From Capronia americana (lineage: Eukaryota; Ascomycota; Eurotiomycetes; Chaetothyriales; Herpotrichiellaceae), in contig JADWQD010000001.1 of assembly GCA_016110215.1 (NCBI GenBank), positions 744,001-808,000 on the forward strand: a stretch of DNA of 64,000 nt, given 5' to 3'. A program made the position numbers and the translations under genes. Position 1 is the first letter of the stretch. The number at the start of each line of letters is the position of its first letter. Below, one piece after another: positions 43,725 through 54,923 of this stretch. The notes under the pieces are model-generated. The model was not told where the DNA came from, did not search any database, and was given only the letters and a program-made list of their open reading frames with translations.

Positions 43725-44150
43725 CTAAGATGTTGAGTCAATCGGACCAGAAAAAGAACTCCAAGGCTGTTTCCCATAAGCCTCGATTTTGTACTTCAAA
43801 TATTGAGCGCAAGCCGCCATGTCACTCGAGCTTGCGTCTTCTTCCGTTGCGAATCCCCCCGGCAGTTGGGTGAGCCCTACCCACTGTCGGAGACTGTTCT
43901 CGTGCAGTCGCCGAACAAACTCATAGTTGCGAGTGAAATGATAAATGGTTCCGAAATACCCTTTTCCGTGTTGCAGCATTCTCGACCGAGTGGTCCGCAT
44001 CCTGTTGCACCAATATACGCTCAGGGGAACCTCAAACGGCCGGCAGGAGGACTTGGGACACAAGATATCGCAAACCTGGGACCTGAATCTGGCGTCACTG
44101 CCACTTTCACAAAGCCACTTACAGCTTGCCAGGCTGTAAAGCAGCCACAT
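43725..44150 (-). CDS. doubtful small open frame, 141 residues
   Basis: An ATG-started frame of 141 codons with a Cys-rich N-terminal half and a charged C-terminal half. I recognise no family. It may be a chance frame or a gene remnant in a decaying region; no splice sites link it to other coding pieces. Confidence 0.2.
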   Translation of the reverse strand: MWLLYSLASCKWLCESGSDARFRSQVCDILCPKSSCRPFEVPLSVYWCNRMRTTRSRMLQHGKGYFGTIYHFTRNYEFVRRLHENSLRQWVGLTQLPGGFATEEDASSSDMAACAQYLKYKIEAYGKQPWSSFSGPIDSTS

Positions 44151-44501
44151 ACCATATCATGAGCCGAGCCAAATATCGTTGCTTGTAATAGGGGGTAGGG
44201 GGACTCCAAGTCTCAGCAGCTGGCGAATGACAGGCAATGCGCTGCAGCGCACCGCCGTTTGAAACCCTTGCACAGGTGCCCGATCTGTCATTTTGCAGGA
44301 GAAGATTTACCGTGTCGAACTGATATAACTGGATGGCGGCCTGAAGAGCTGGTCGACCGTCTCTTGTTCAGTGGATTTCACACTGAAATGGCGAGTGTTG
44401 ATTTCTCATAAAGAATCGGCAAGCTTCGAAAGGTTGCGAGTTTGACAGTATAAGGATCGTTGGCAGTTCAGAATCGGTGAGCCCAAACCTTCTTCTGGTT
44501 T
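44151..44501. other. intergenic
   Basis: 351 bp; nothing recognised. Confidence 0.4.
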
Positions 44502-45574
44502 TCATCGGCTGTTCTGCTTCACTCGTGCTCTTGCTGCCGCAACTCGTGTTCTTAGAGCATCGTTCTTGGTAAATCCGCTTCCGAATCGGGTCATTCTCTC
44601 AAAAAAGCTTGCAGGAGGAAGCGCTGCGGGAATCGCAATCACGCCAACTCTCGCTGCCCAAGCCTCCAGCACGAGGGTGCGATACGGCTGTCTATCGACC
44701 TCCTTTGCACTGTCGACATTCCGGTCCTGGTTGCCCGCGTTTCCGCTTCGTCCCGGTCTCAATGCGGTTGAGATAAGTGAAGGGAGGCTTACGGGATTTG
44801 GCTCCAACCGTCCTTGACTGACTGCCTGGTCGGTGTTGCGGGTCTCTGTGGCAGACGGTTGCTGGTTTGACTCCCTTGATCGCAAGACATCTGGTAATGG
44901 TGGCGACGTCGAGTCGCGGATAGCGCGTTCATCGAAAGTAGGCACTTAGTCGCACACGCTATTAGCATAGGCCGTAGATTCCTCTAGGAAGCGCTGCATT
45001 GGAATGCTGAGACCTGTACGCTGCAGGTTCACGTCCATGCGTAATGCCGCGATTTCGGCCCGTAATTCTGAAATCTGTGCGATGTCCCGTTTCATTCCGG
45101 GAAGAAGGGTTGCCTTGGCCCGAATGCTAGATGTGTCATTCTGGAGGGATTGGGTAGCCGAGAGGCTGACCAGGCTGACGGCGATTTGGAGGGCCGACTT
45201 GTGAGCCTCGAGACTTTGGCGCAGTCGATCCGTCTCGTCCCTGGCGGCGAATGACCATTGCATCCTTCTAGTTACGGAGCCCGATGAGAGCTTCGACAGA
45301 AGCTTTCCCATTTTACCAGCCACTCCATTACATTCCCGAATGATAGTGATGAGATTTGGGCGGAGAGAGTCTGGATAGAACCGGATCAGCTCAGGCTGTC
45401 GAAGAGCGTCAACACACGGCGTCAGCGCCGCGATTTCCTTGGAAAAACCGTCCATGTCGGCCCTTGCTCCATGAGTTACGAATGCGAAGCTGGTTATTTG
45501 CTTGGATAAGGCTGCGAGGCTGCTAGGCTACTGAGCAGGGAGACACATCTTGTTGTGATGGAGAGAGGATCCAT
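44502..45574 (-). pseudogene. HeLo-like/STAND N-terminal-domain gene, disrupted
   Basis: An ATG at 45574 opens MDPLSITT, the hallmark start of fungal STAND N-terminal (HeLo-like) domains. The frame then shifts at an 8-nt insertion-like TAGCCTAG (about 45520-45530). After it comes SSLAALSKQITSFAF and a long helical region up to 44949, with QSLEAHKSALQIAVSLVSLS near the middle and a heptad-like end. A single TAA at 44946-44948 then interrupts the frame, which stays open for another 147 codons to 44502 (basic end ARARVKQNSR). An ATG at 45455 could still start a 169-residue product. HeLo-like domains are membrane-active or signalling parts of fungal NLR-type cell-death proteins. No NACHT or repeat domain is present. 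Disruption is inferred; read-through or an uncharted intron is the alternative. Confidence 0.55.
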
Positions 45575-45819
45575 TGCGGCACGTCAGGATTAAACGGAAA
45601 GCGAGTGCACAGTATGGCCGTCAAGCAGGCTCATCCAAGTGGATATGCAGTGGTGAATGATTCTCCGGTGTTGGATGTGAAGAGTGACGTTGCCTGTCCA
45701 TGGAGAGAAATCGACGGCCAAGAAGGTCGCGGCCAGGCAAGCCAGTCGCCCAATCATCCAGCCTCCCTCAATCGAAGGCAGCGGACTTGATCATTTCATA
45801 TCTTCCATCTTCTACTTAC
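45575..45819. other. short intergenic gap
   Basis: 245 bp between two genes on the minus strand; no feature noted. Confidence 0.4.
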
Positions 45820-46851
45820 TTATTGCAGTAATATCAACAATGCCTCTATACACGACAGTATTGCGGCGAGACAGCTGCAGACGGCGACACCCAAGTCGAG
45901 GCGACTCAGAAGCACTCCTGCAATGACTCCGGCGGCGACGGACAACACCATAATGACCGCGACTGCAATACAGAGAGCTTGTGGATCAAGCCTTCGTGTA
46001 ATCAGTAAAGCAGATGTCCGTGTGAGCCCCGCTACGGTGCTATGGTTGATGAGCAGCGAAGCATTCCATCTCACAAACGCAAGCATGTTGTCCAGTATCT
46101 CAGGTTCGCGAAACGCCCGGGTGTAGAGTTCATGGCACTGATGGCTCTCGACGTTGACAAGATTTGAAGAGTAGGAAGGCCGAACGTCGATTCGGTCCAG
46201 CTGATGAGTACGTTACTGGGAATCTCAGACATAGTGGAGTAATGCACCCACCAAAGCAACGTTCGCAACCTCGACTACTAACTGCTGACATCTGAGTGCG
46301 CGCTTTAGAGTAGCCCCAAAGGTCTTTGGTTTGAAGAGACGCCGTTTCGACTTCCACATGACCACTGAGCCCGAGTCGGTGGACAGAACATCGATCAAAT
46401 GGAGAGCTAAGCAGCCCTGAGCGTCTTCTGCAACGATAGGTAGGTAAAAGATATCAAGAGGTCCAGTAGAGACTGAGGGCTCATTTCCTGCCGCCATTAA
46501 TACCGCTGAGAGGTTCCGCTTGCTCACAAGAGGATTCAGCGAAAACGAACGCAATTTGGAGAAGGCTACTCTTCGAATATTTCCATTCTGATATCTTTCT
46601 CGGATATGCGAAAGCTCGAACACTCTTGAGTAACTGCGCTGAGAGAATGAAAGATGCCGCTCGCTATGATACGAGACTTCGGGCAGACTAGGATATGATG
46701 TTAGTTGGTGCGCAGTCGTCGATGTGCCATTGCGAGCGTGATCTCAGAAGTGATACCAAGCTTCGGAATGCGATCTAACGCATGGAGGAATGAAGGAGAG
46801 CTGTAATTTCCGACCTTGTCGCTGATGAGAGTAGGAGCTGACTTCGCACAT
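45820..46851 (-). CDS. hypothetical membrane protein, three exons
   Basis: Exons 46851-46757, 46687-46252 and 46200-45820 give 303 residues. The introns are 69 nt (CTAAC branch, CCTAG acceptor) and 51 nt (GTGGGT donor, CATCAG acceptor), both in phase. The second removes an in-frame stop and opens a clean C-terminal exon. Residues 30-170 are soluble and basic (SYSRVFELSHIRERYQNG). The last 60 residues hold two membrane segments, ALCIAVAVIMVLSVAAGVIAG and VAVCSCLAAILSCIEALLILL. I do not recognise the family. The layout, a soluble part followed by a C-terminal hairpin anchor, is common in fungal accessory proteins near HET and STAND genes. The first exon is the least certain part. Confidence 0.55.
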
Positions 46852-47451
46852 GGCCAAGCAGGTGTCGCTGATCCATTCCCATTATTCTAGCCGCCCTTCA
46901 CACTCATCTCTGAGACAGTCACTACGCAAATCTCAGAGCTTCTCTAATAGAGAACTTTCCTGGCCACATTTGAAGGGCCAAAAGAAGCTAAGCTATATAG
47001 GGCTAGTCAGTTCTTGACTAGTCAGGTGCGGCCATAGATGGTGGCCAATCATTCAGCGGCATCTGTGGCCAATAAGAGGCTCCTTAGTTCTTGCCATCAC
47101 CCGAAACTTCGGGCTTCCATCTCAAGAGGCTGAAGCAGCTCATCTTGAAGACATTTCGGGCATTTCAAAATGGGCGCCTTGGTTCTCAAACAGAGGATTC
47201 ACAACGTCTCGCGGGTACCGGCGCCGACGTGGAGCGAGATCTTGCTGGATCCATTGTTGAGCACATCATATGCACATCCTTGCCATGTCGGTGGTGAGTT
47301 CTCGCTCAGCAACATTCAGATATGCACCGTCGTTTTCCACCGTCCTCAGCCACCAGTCCCTGCCACGGAAGCAGACTTGTGTGCGTTGTGCTTGTCCCAA
47401 GTTAGCGGTGAATAATTGAGTTGTCTGGAATCCGCTGAAAAACACCCGACC
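46852..47451. promoter_or_regulatory. divergent promoter with CCAAT boxes and a TGACTAG inverted repeat
   Basis: 600 bp between opposed genes. A perfect 7-bp inverted repeat CTAGTCA/TGACTAG lies at 47003-47021 with a 5-nt loop; the half-site resembles a bZIP core. Two GGCCAAT boxes lie at about 47042 and 47068. Short frames at 47091-47415 are not gene-like. Confidence 0.45.
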
Positions 47452-50426
47452 ATGGCCACTGGTAGCTATTCGCGGCATCCGGTACAATATCATGCGCCGC
47501 ATCTAAAGCATTTATCTGCTCCGATCTTTATAGGATGGGCTCCATGCCATCAGGGCTCAAGCCCTATCGGATGGAAACTCCAAGACGCCAGCAGCAGCAG
47601 CAGCGGTGATATCGCCGCACCAACGCCTTCGCTGTCAAAATGTAGCACTTTGGCTACCAGTGCCGATACCGGAAGAAGCTCCAACGCACTGTACGATGAA
47701 CATTGCTACTCATCTAGCATTGACGTGGTGGACGAACTCTGCTCCAGATTCGACGGTTGTATCGATCCATTGAGGATGGATTGCGCTCTAGTAAGACAGG
47801 TATACCTGTAAGTTGCCCCTTGTGGAGGATGGCTCCGCTGTCCTCTGCAATCTCGGCTGGGAGGCCATTAACTCCCAAATGCTCGCAGGTGTTGTTAACT
47901 AATTGCAGATCAGGATTGTTGAACGCGAAACAGCGAGAGCTCACAGAGCTTCGAGTCCTAGCTCAGACGCGCCTGAGAGCCTTGCGACTTGCCCTGCCGG
48001 AAGTAAGGGCTTGCCGCAGAGAAATTTGCGCTGACCTAGATCATCTTCAGTCAAACCTCAGGTGGGTAGCAGAATGCCAATGCTCCATTTACATGCTATA
48101 TGCGCATCGGTTTTCAATACCGGGGGACTCTGCGTTAGTTCGATAGTGACTTTGTGCGATTAGCTGACTCGCATCATACAGATCCATGAAAGAAAAAGCT
48201 GAGCTGAACTACCCTTATGCATACAGCCGAGCAGTCTCGCAACAGGCATCAAGAGACCCAGGAAGCACGCTAGATGAGGCAAGGCGGCCGGCAACAAATG
48301 GCATGGATGACGGCGTGCGGCCTATATCGCTCGAAAGAAGAACCCAGGTGGATAAGATAGGGAACATACAGATGGATTCCGGATGGACTGAGCCGAATAC
48401 ACCTCGTCAACAAAGGGCAACCTTCAACGGACTTAGCACGCAGTCGGAAGGATCTTCTCCGTACTACAACCCTCGACTCCCTGCACTAGTGCACGGATAT
48501 GTGCCCAAACCTGGTAGGCTGGGCGCCTCTCGTGAGAGAGGGCTCACAACGTCACCAGGAACAACACAGTGTCGCCCAATCCTAAGCACTGCAAGCAACG
48601 CGCAGAGAGCAACAACTTGTCCTGCAGTACGCACAACTCTCTGGAGCTTGGTTCAACTTGCACTCAACCGACTAGGATGCTGCCATTCAAAGATGATCAG
48701 ACGGCTTCATGGTTTGAATGCTCTAATTGAGCCGGATCACTATCTACAGGTATGTTCGCTAGGCGGCGATACACTCCTTGATCCCTACCCGGAGATGAAA
48801 GCACTAGGACGTTGGATTAAGTACTACAGCCTCCGCGGGTCTCTGCGGATAATGCCTTCTGCTAGAGTTGGGTTTGAATTTTGTCTAAGTGAGACCCTTC
48901 ACACATCGAGCAAGATTCAGAGGACGTTTCGAATACACATGGACGTGTTTGGCCCATTGGCGCACCGCTTTGACATACCCTTACCACAAACCCGGCGAGA
49001 CTGTCTGCACGCCCATCACGGCGCAGACAACCCGAAGGCCAGCCCGAGTAGAGAAGCAGGGATTACAGCTACCATCAGGGGGTTGGTAATCTCACCTGCT
49101 CTCAAGGCTCAGATCTTGGAAGAATATTACCAAATCTTTCTTTCGGAGCGGAGAATAACACCACTCGGGCATGTGTATGGGTATAATTCGGATCGGACTC
49201 CACAACCTGGTGCAGAGCCTCCACCCACCTCCCAGTCAGATTCTAATATCGGGAAACCATCCTTCTCCCCAGCCTTGCTGGGAGCAAGGACCAACGATAA
49301 CGACGCCGACGAAGACACCACAGTTAGCAGAAAGCGAATCAGGAAAACAGCGGATGAAAAAGAAGCAGAGCTCAGGTGCCCGGAGGCCGCAGTAGGTCGG
49401 GGATACGCCAAATGCCTAACATACTCGACAAGACAGGTGCACAGGCTCAAGTCGGATCATCTCATGCCGGATCATCAGTTTCAGCGACACATGCTTGAGA
49501 TAGGCCGTGGGAAGAGAGGAGAGACAGAGGAGCATAAATGGATCCGACTCTTCCGCAAGCTAAATCCCGACTGGAACACGAACCCGCCGTCCCCGTACTA
49601 TAGTGCGAATTACCAGACGTTACAAGACTTCGGGACCTTCCTGCGGGGGGAAGCAGAGCATTTCCGGCAAGCCGGCTTCCGGGCCCTTGCTGTTGACCGT
49701 GGTATGGCCAGTACGCCTGGAAGCAATGTCGACAATCATGCGTCACAGTCGCCAGCACCAGTCAATCAGCTGTCCCACCAACTATCCATCCTCAATGACA
49801 TCTCCGTAGTTTCAGCGGACGAACGGCCGAATCCGCCTCACCATGCTTCACTTGATGAGCAAGCTTACAGCCTTGCGGGCATCAATGTGGTCGATTATCA
49901 CTCAAGCTTGCTTCCCTTGCCCTCCAGTTCGTCGCGCAGCCTTAGGTACGTCCCACGGACTTCCAGCACCAACTCGAGCAGGACGTCCCTATCACGGCTG
50001 ATATCTGGGTCCTCGATGATCAGTTCGGTCCCTTCATCCCACCAGACATTCAGCTCCGCCCAGCCGAGTATATGTCGCTGCAAGAAACACTCAGCTGTCT
50101 GCCAAAAGCTACAAAACGCAAGACCCAGGTTGGAGACTTGCCAGGGCTGTCAGGGCTTATTCTCGTGGTCGGACAAAGCAACGCCTTACATCGTCTCTTC
50201 GGACGCGGCAGACTCGGCGCTTTGTCGCTGCGACTCGCACCGCCAGGAGTGTATTTTCTTCATGGACAAATACGACGCCGGCAAGTGCACATGTTGTGAC
50301 GGCTGGATGCCCTTTTCAGACCGCGCGACGCCTCTCATCCTGCCGGCATCGAAGTCCGATGCAGGAGTGTTGATCGACGAAAATGACTTCTCGGACATGA
50401 TGAATTGGGATGCACCCGATCTATAG
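47452..50426 (+). CDS. Cys-rich zinc-finger-like fungal protein
   Basis: Three exons (47452-47807, 47909-48061, 48182-50426) give 917 residues. The introns (101 and 120 nt) have GTAAGT and GTGGGT donors and keep phase. The N-terminus is Ser-rich, and exon 2 is Arg/Leu/Glu-rich and likely helical. Residues about 560-660 resemble a widespread fungal C2H2-like block: CPEAAVGRGYAKCLTYSTRQVHRLKSDHL, then HKWIRLFRKLNPDW and PPSPYY. Here the usual Cys/His pairs are eroded. The C-terminal 90 residues hold a paired Cys motif (CRCKKHSAVC...CQGC and CRCDSHRQECIFF...CTCC) that looks like a duplicated metal-binding unit. The whole is probably a nuclear regulator, but no function is known for the family. 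Confidence 0.65.
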
Positions 50427-51129
50427 GTGTCCGAAGGCGAACTGTCGAGTTAGTTTGATTTGAGCCAAGCTCGGCGTTTGGGGTGTAGATGTAGAAATGG
50501 ACTTCGCAAGAAACGACCAGGCGATACCTCGAGGATTCGATGAACATAGTCTACTCGCACGTGGATCCATCTGCGGGATCAGATTTTTCCTCCCAGGACC
50601 TTGAGAGCGAGGTTGAATCGTAACCCTAAAACGGATTGCATACTAGGCCTAGACTTCTCTACGAGGCCCGGTGCCCGATGCCGGACGTTTTGCGCAATGA
50701 ACTTGACGAAGCCTAGGACGTCAGGAGCTCTGCATCGCAGCATTGTCCTTAGCAGTCTAGAACGAGCTCTGGTAGTGTTGAACCACAGGTTTCTCGTGCG
50801 GTAGAGGAAAGTCATGCAGTAAAAGTGCTGGGCGGTCTGGGGGCCCAACAAATCGACAGATGAGAAACAAGGCATCTGCAGCAATGGGCAAGATAGCGCG
50901 TGAATCCAAGGGTAAGAGCAGCCTCGTGTATGCTTGGTTGTCCTCGGAACTGTACATTTGGACTAGCGTAGGTGGTTTTCTGTTCGGATGTTGCGCGCAA
51001 AGCAGACAAAGGGATACATGCGGGCCCGTCTGTCACTTCTCTCCCTGAACATACAAGGGGCCCTGCGAAATCTCCTGCTCCAACCCTCCACAATGGATCG
51101 CGAGCATATGGCATGCACCAGTTCCTCGC
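50427..51129. other. intergenic
   Basis: 703 bp. Minus-strand frames at 50579-51114 overlap each other in different phases and match nothing I know. It marks the boundary between the accessory stretch and the conserved genes. Confidence 0.4.
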
Positions 51130-51851
51130 TCATGGATTATAGTATGGGCTGTCACTGTTGTCGGGGTAGAGGTCCTCCTTCAAATTAACTCCAAGCTCTT
51201 CACGTAGAGGCTTCAGCTCGTCTAGGTATTCTTGGTATTGTTGCGTGTTCTCGACCTTTGCCTTGATGCCTGTACATGGAAGCATTAGTGACCTATCTCT
51301 TTTCGTGCTGACCGCGGAATATGCCCACCTTCGAATATCCTCACAGCAGTAGGGTAATCGTTGACACGTCTGGCAGCTTTCAGGGCAGCTGTAACAACAC
51401 CGGGCGAAGGGACAAGATCATAGGCAAACGCGTTGTTCAAGTTTCGCTGCGCGCTCAGTTAGACCTGGTCAATATGATCCACGTCATATTCGTACCTGTA
51501 GCTCGAAAACGTCCTGGACGGAGTCGAATTCCTTTTCGTATCTGTGCGTTCCAGGTCAGCCGAGCTCCAGCACACGACATTGTCCTCGTTCTGCGGGCTG
51601 CCACTCCAAGAGCAAATGGACCTCCACCAACGCAAAACTGAGCTCTATCTGGGATTGTACCTTGCAGAGAACTCCTCAAACGTCTCGTCTTCATGGCCGG
51701 CGCTTCGTTGAATGGCTGAGGAGCTGAATGAGGCTCTGGCGGAAACAGTTTGAGCTATGGCTGGAGCTCTCCTGAGCGTTCGTGTGCAAGGGCGGAAGAG
51801 GGTGGAAGGGGCAGGACGAGCAGTCAGACGGAGGACAGCAAGAGAAGCCAT
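51130..51851 (-). CDS. COX6: cytochrome c oxidase subunit 6 (animal COX5A homologue), mitochondrial
   Basis: Four exons (51851-51661, 51541-51496, 51446-51329, 51269-51130) give 164 residues; introns are 119, 49 and 59 nt. The first 50 or so residues are an Arg/Ser/Ala-rich mitochondrial presequence (MASLAVLRLTARPAP). The mature part starts near HEDETFEEFSARYEKEFD, then DVFELQRNLNNAFAYDLVPSP, ALKAARRVNDYPTAVRIFEG and LDELKPLREELGV, all diagnostic of COX6/COX5A. It is a nucleus-encoded, matrix-facing subunit of respiratory complex IV. It lies head to head with the elongase gene over about 0.9 kb. Confidence 0.95.
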
Positions 51852-52751
51852 GGCGCAGCTGAAGAGCGCGGAGAGGAGAGCTGTACAGGTAGGTAGGTGG
51901 TAGGAATTGTAGACCTTGACACTGCGGGCAAGGTTTGAATGGGCTGTCAATTGAAGTTCAAAGTCACCTGAGATTCGTCAAGGGTGCGGATTTGAATCCC
52001 TTAGCTTGTGAATGGTTGAAATGACGTGCGTCAGCCAAGATGGCTTGCCCAGGCAAGGTGTCCAAATTGTGTTTTGACTGCGTACGTGTATTGTATTGAG
52101 TTGTCAGCATTTACATTGCCGGTGATTGGCTCAGAGATTCGTCAAATCGAGGTCAGCCGTGGTTATTCAGGGCACGAGGCTCTGCACTTCCCCATAGCTT
52201 CAGCATCTGCTTAACTTACCCAGAAGTGCAGTTCAGTGCGGTTCAATTCGACCAAAGGTAGATCATCATCGCTCGGTTTCTACACAGCACCATTTCAAGA
52301 CTCGATTTGCGCGGCTATCGCTACCCATACGAACAGCGCGCGGCAATCGCAATACGTTGACCCAGACGGAAATTGACAGCCAGGCACGCAGCGAATGGGA
52401 AGCGGCGGCTGAAGCGGGCCTTGGCTCATTACGACAGTGGCTCTCACAACGATTTTCCCCTGATTGCGACCGTCGTTGGGAGATTTCCTTTTCCATCCGC
52501 GAAAATTGCGAACCGCGACTGCCCGCCCGACCGCGTTGAAAGGTCCAGATATATCTCATCGCCTTCCACCTCTTCCGGCTGCCCATCTACTTTTACCATC
52601 TGCTTCTTGTCCTTCCTTCTTTCTTCTTCTGTTCACGCTTGTTGACTCGATTGTCTCCCGTCGCTCCTTCCGGTCCAATTCGGCGCCTGCGCTCAGCCCT
52701 TTCGATTCACAGGCCTGCGATTCGCGACAACCAGGCCACATCTCTCTCAAA
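51852..52751. promoter_or_regulatory. divergent promoter of COX6 and the elongase
   Basis: 900 bp between two start codons. A long pyrimidine-rich tract (about 52575-52670, TTCTTTCTTCTTC-type) precedes the elongase start, a common fungal core-promoter feature. Confidence 0.5.
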
Positions 52752-53895
52752 ATGGGCGACATTCTCAAGTCAATCCCTCTTCCCACGCTCGACCGCCCTT
52801 TCGGCGTCGAATTATGGCCTATCTTCGCCAAGGGATACTCGGCCATCTTGGGCTATTCCCCAACGGATTTCAACTTCGAGTCGGGCAAGACCCCTATGTC
52901 AACTTTTAAAGAGACGGTCATCGCGCTGGTCTCGTACTATGTTATCATCTTCGGGGGCAGAGAATTGATGAAGCATCGCAAGCCCTTCACGCTGAACGGA
53001 CTCTTCATGATCCACAACCTCTACCTCACCATCATCAGTGGTGGCTTGTTGGTGCTCTTTATTGAGCAACTGCTCCCCACTCTCGCTCGGGGCGGTGTCT
53101 TCCATGCCATCTGCAGCTACGACGGAGGCTGGACCAAGGAGCTGGTTACCCTTTACTACGTACGTGGGCGGATCGCATCGCATTCTTTTTTTTGCGCCGC
53201 TAATTTTCGCAGTTGAACTACCTCACCAAGTACCTCGAACTTATCGACACCGTCTTCCTTGTCCTCAAAAAGAAGCCCCTTACCTTCCTTCACACTTACC
53301 ACCACGGCGCCACCGCACTTCTATGCTACACCCAGCTCATTGGGCATACATCGGTTTCCTGGGTCCCCATCACTCTGAATTTGACTGTGCACGTGGTCAT
53401 GTATTGGTAAGGCAGTAGTTGATTTGGGTTAAGAAGAATCGGGGCGCTGACAGTGGCAGGTACTACTTCCAATCCGCGCGAGGCGTCAAGATCTGGTGGA
53501 AGAAGTACATCACCATCATGCAAATCATCCAATTTGTCATCGACCTTGGCTTCGTCTACTTTGCATCATACACCTACTTTACCAGCTCCTACTTCACGTG
53601 GATGCCCAACGCAGGCACCTGCGCCGGCGAAGAATTCGCTGCTATTGCCGGTCTCGTCATTCTCAGCTCCTACCTCCTGCTCTTTATCTCATTCTACTTC
53701 GCCACCTACCGGAAGCAGGCCATTCAAGGACGACCAAGAAGAAACACCGGCAGAGAAGCTTTGATCGCTATGAGCGCACTTCCCCTTCCCGATCCACACA
53801 AAGGTGCAGACGGTTCCGAACTCGACAAGAAGAGCAATGGTGCAGTCACGACGGGTCGATCAAACGGTCCTACCACGAGATCCCGCAAGGCTTAG
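52752..53895 (+). CDS. very-long-chain fatty acid elongase (ELO family)
   Basis: Three exons (52752-53159, 53213-53406, 53460-53895) give 345 residues. It has about seven membrane segments in the ER. The active-site HTYHH box is at 163-167 (H163, H166, H167), preceded by the KYLELIDTVFLVLKKK segment and followed by NLTVHVVMYWYYF. ELO proteins condense malonyl-CoA with acyl-CoA in the first step of chain extension. The sequence resembles the Elo2/Elo3 (Fen1/Sur4) branch that supplies C20-C26 chains for sphingolipids. Both introns are 53 nt. After the TAG stop the frame stays open for about 75 more codons; this is probably chance. The C-terminal tail is hydrophilic and Lys/Arg-rich. Confidence 0.92.
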
Positions 53896-54923
53896 ACGGC
53901 CCAGGTGGACGATCGTTTTGACGAGGAGATATTTCGCGGCTCAATAGCTGCGTTTCGAACGGAAGAAGGTGACGAGGCCGCGAAGATGAGGCGCATCAGA
54001 CTGAGTAACCAGTCGGTCAGGTCTTCATCAAACGACTCCGAGACTCAGCGAGCGCTTGATCCAAATTCAGGCACCTTCACGGCTTGGGGGCGGACGGATG
54101 CGATGGACTATGCAAGAGGATAACAGAGTCAACTATGCCCAAGTCGACTGTACAAAAGGTTTCAGGTTTCCTGGTTACGGCGCAGGCGCATTGCATTTAT
54201 TGCGCGAGACCAAAGACGAGGTAGGGGTGGACACAGGCGGCGCTCCGAATTTCTTTTTGGTATTGTGTGACTAGAAACTACTTACTATTAATGCACGACC
54301 GTCTAATGTGGTGGTAAAATGGTGACGGGGGAAAGAGATAGGGTTGTGATGACAACCATAAAACCAAAATGAAAAACATTGAAAAATCGAACTGGATTCT
54401 TGTGTCTATCGTGAAATGTCTATCTTGCTTGCTCGACAACTGGTAGGGGATTTGCCAATCCTTTTCTTTTCTGCACAAACGGAGCCATTACCGTTTGACT
54501 TGGACTTCCATGGAGTGTGGCCTCGGCTCGCTCTGGACGAGACTGCGGAATCCTAGATACGCATATTGCCGCAAATTGCTTGCTCGGGGAACTTCTTCTA
54601 GTCACGTAAGTAACTCCATGTAGACCAAAACAACCTGCCGGTCAGAACCCTTAGGCCAATATTGGGACACTCCCACCAACCTAGTACTGTGTGAGAAATC
54701 TGCGGTCTTCGGCCAAGCGTCTCGCTCACAGATTCTTGACGATGTCCATGGCGGTGCCAGCGTGCAGCATGATCTGGTACTCTCGTTGCTCCGGGCCAGC
54801 TTCGGCGTCTCGCTCCGGAGGCGTACTCTTCTGTCGCTGCTCATGTATTCTACTGCGTGCTTGTAGCGCTTCTCACACGGTACATGTATGTACCACCTCG
54901 TGGCCATGTACTCGTACGCCTCT
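53896..54923. other. convergent 3' region of the elongase and ADE6
   Basis: 1.0 kb between facing 3' ends. The open frame continuing past the elongase stop (to 54123) and a 101-codon minus frame at 54602-54907 have no family match. Confidence 0.45.

Noticed and set aside
50579..51114. Two overlapping minus-strand frames after the Cys-rich gene
   Set aside because: Different phases, no splice sites, no recognised domain.
54602..54907. 101-codon minus-strand frame next to ADE6
   Set aside because: Lies in the ADE6 3' flank and has no family pattern.
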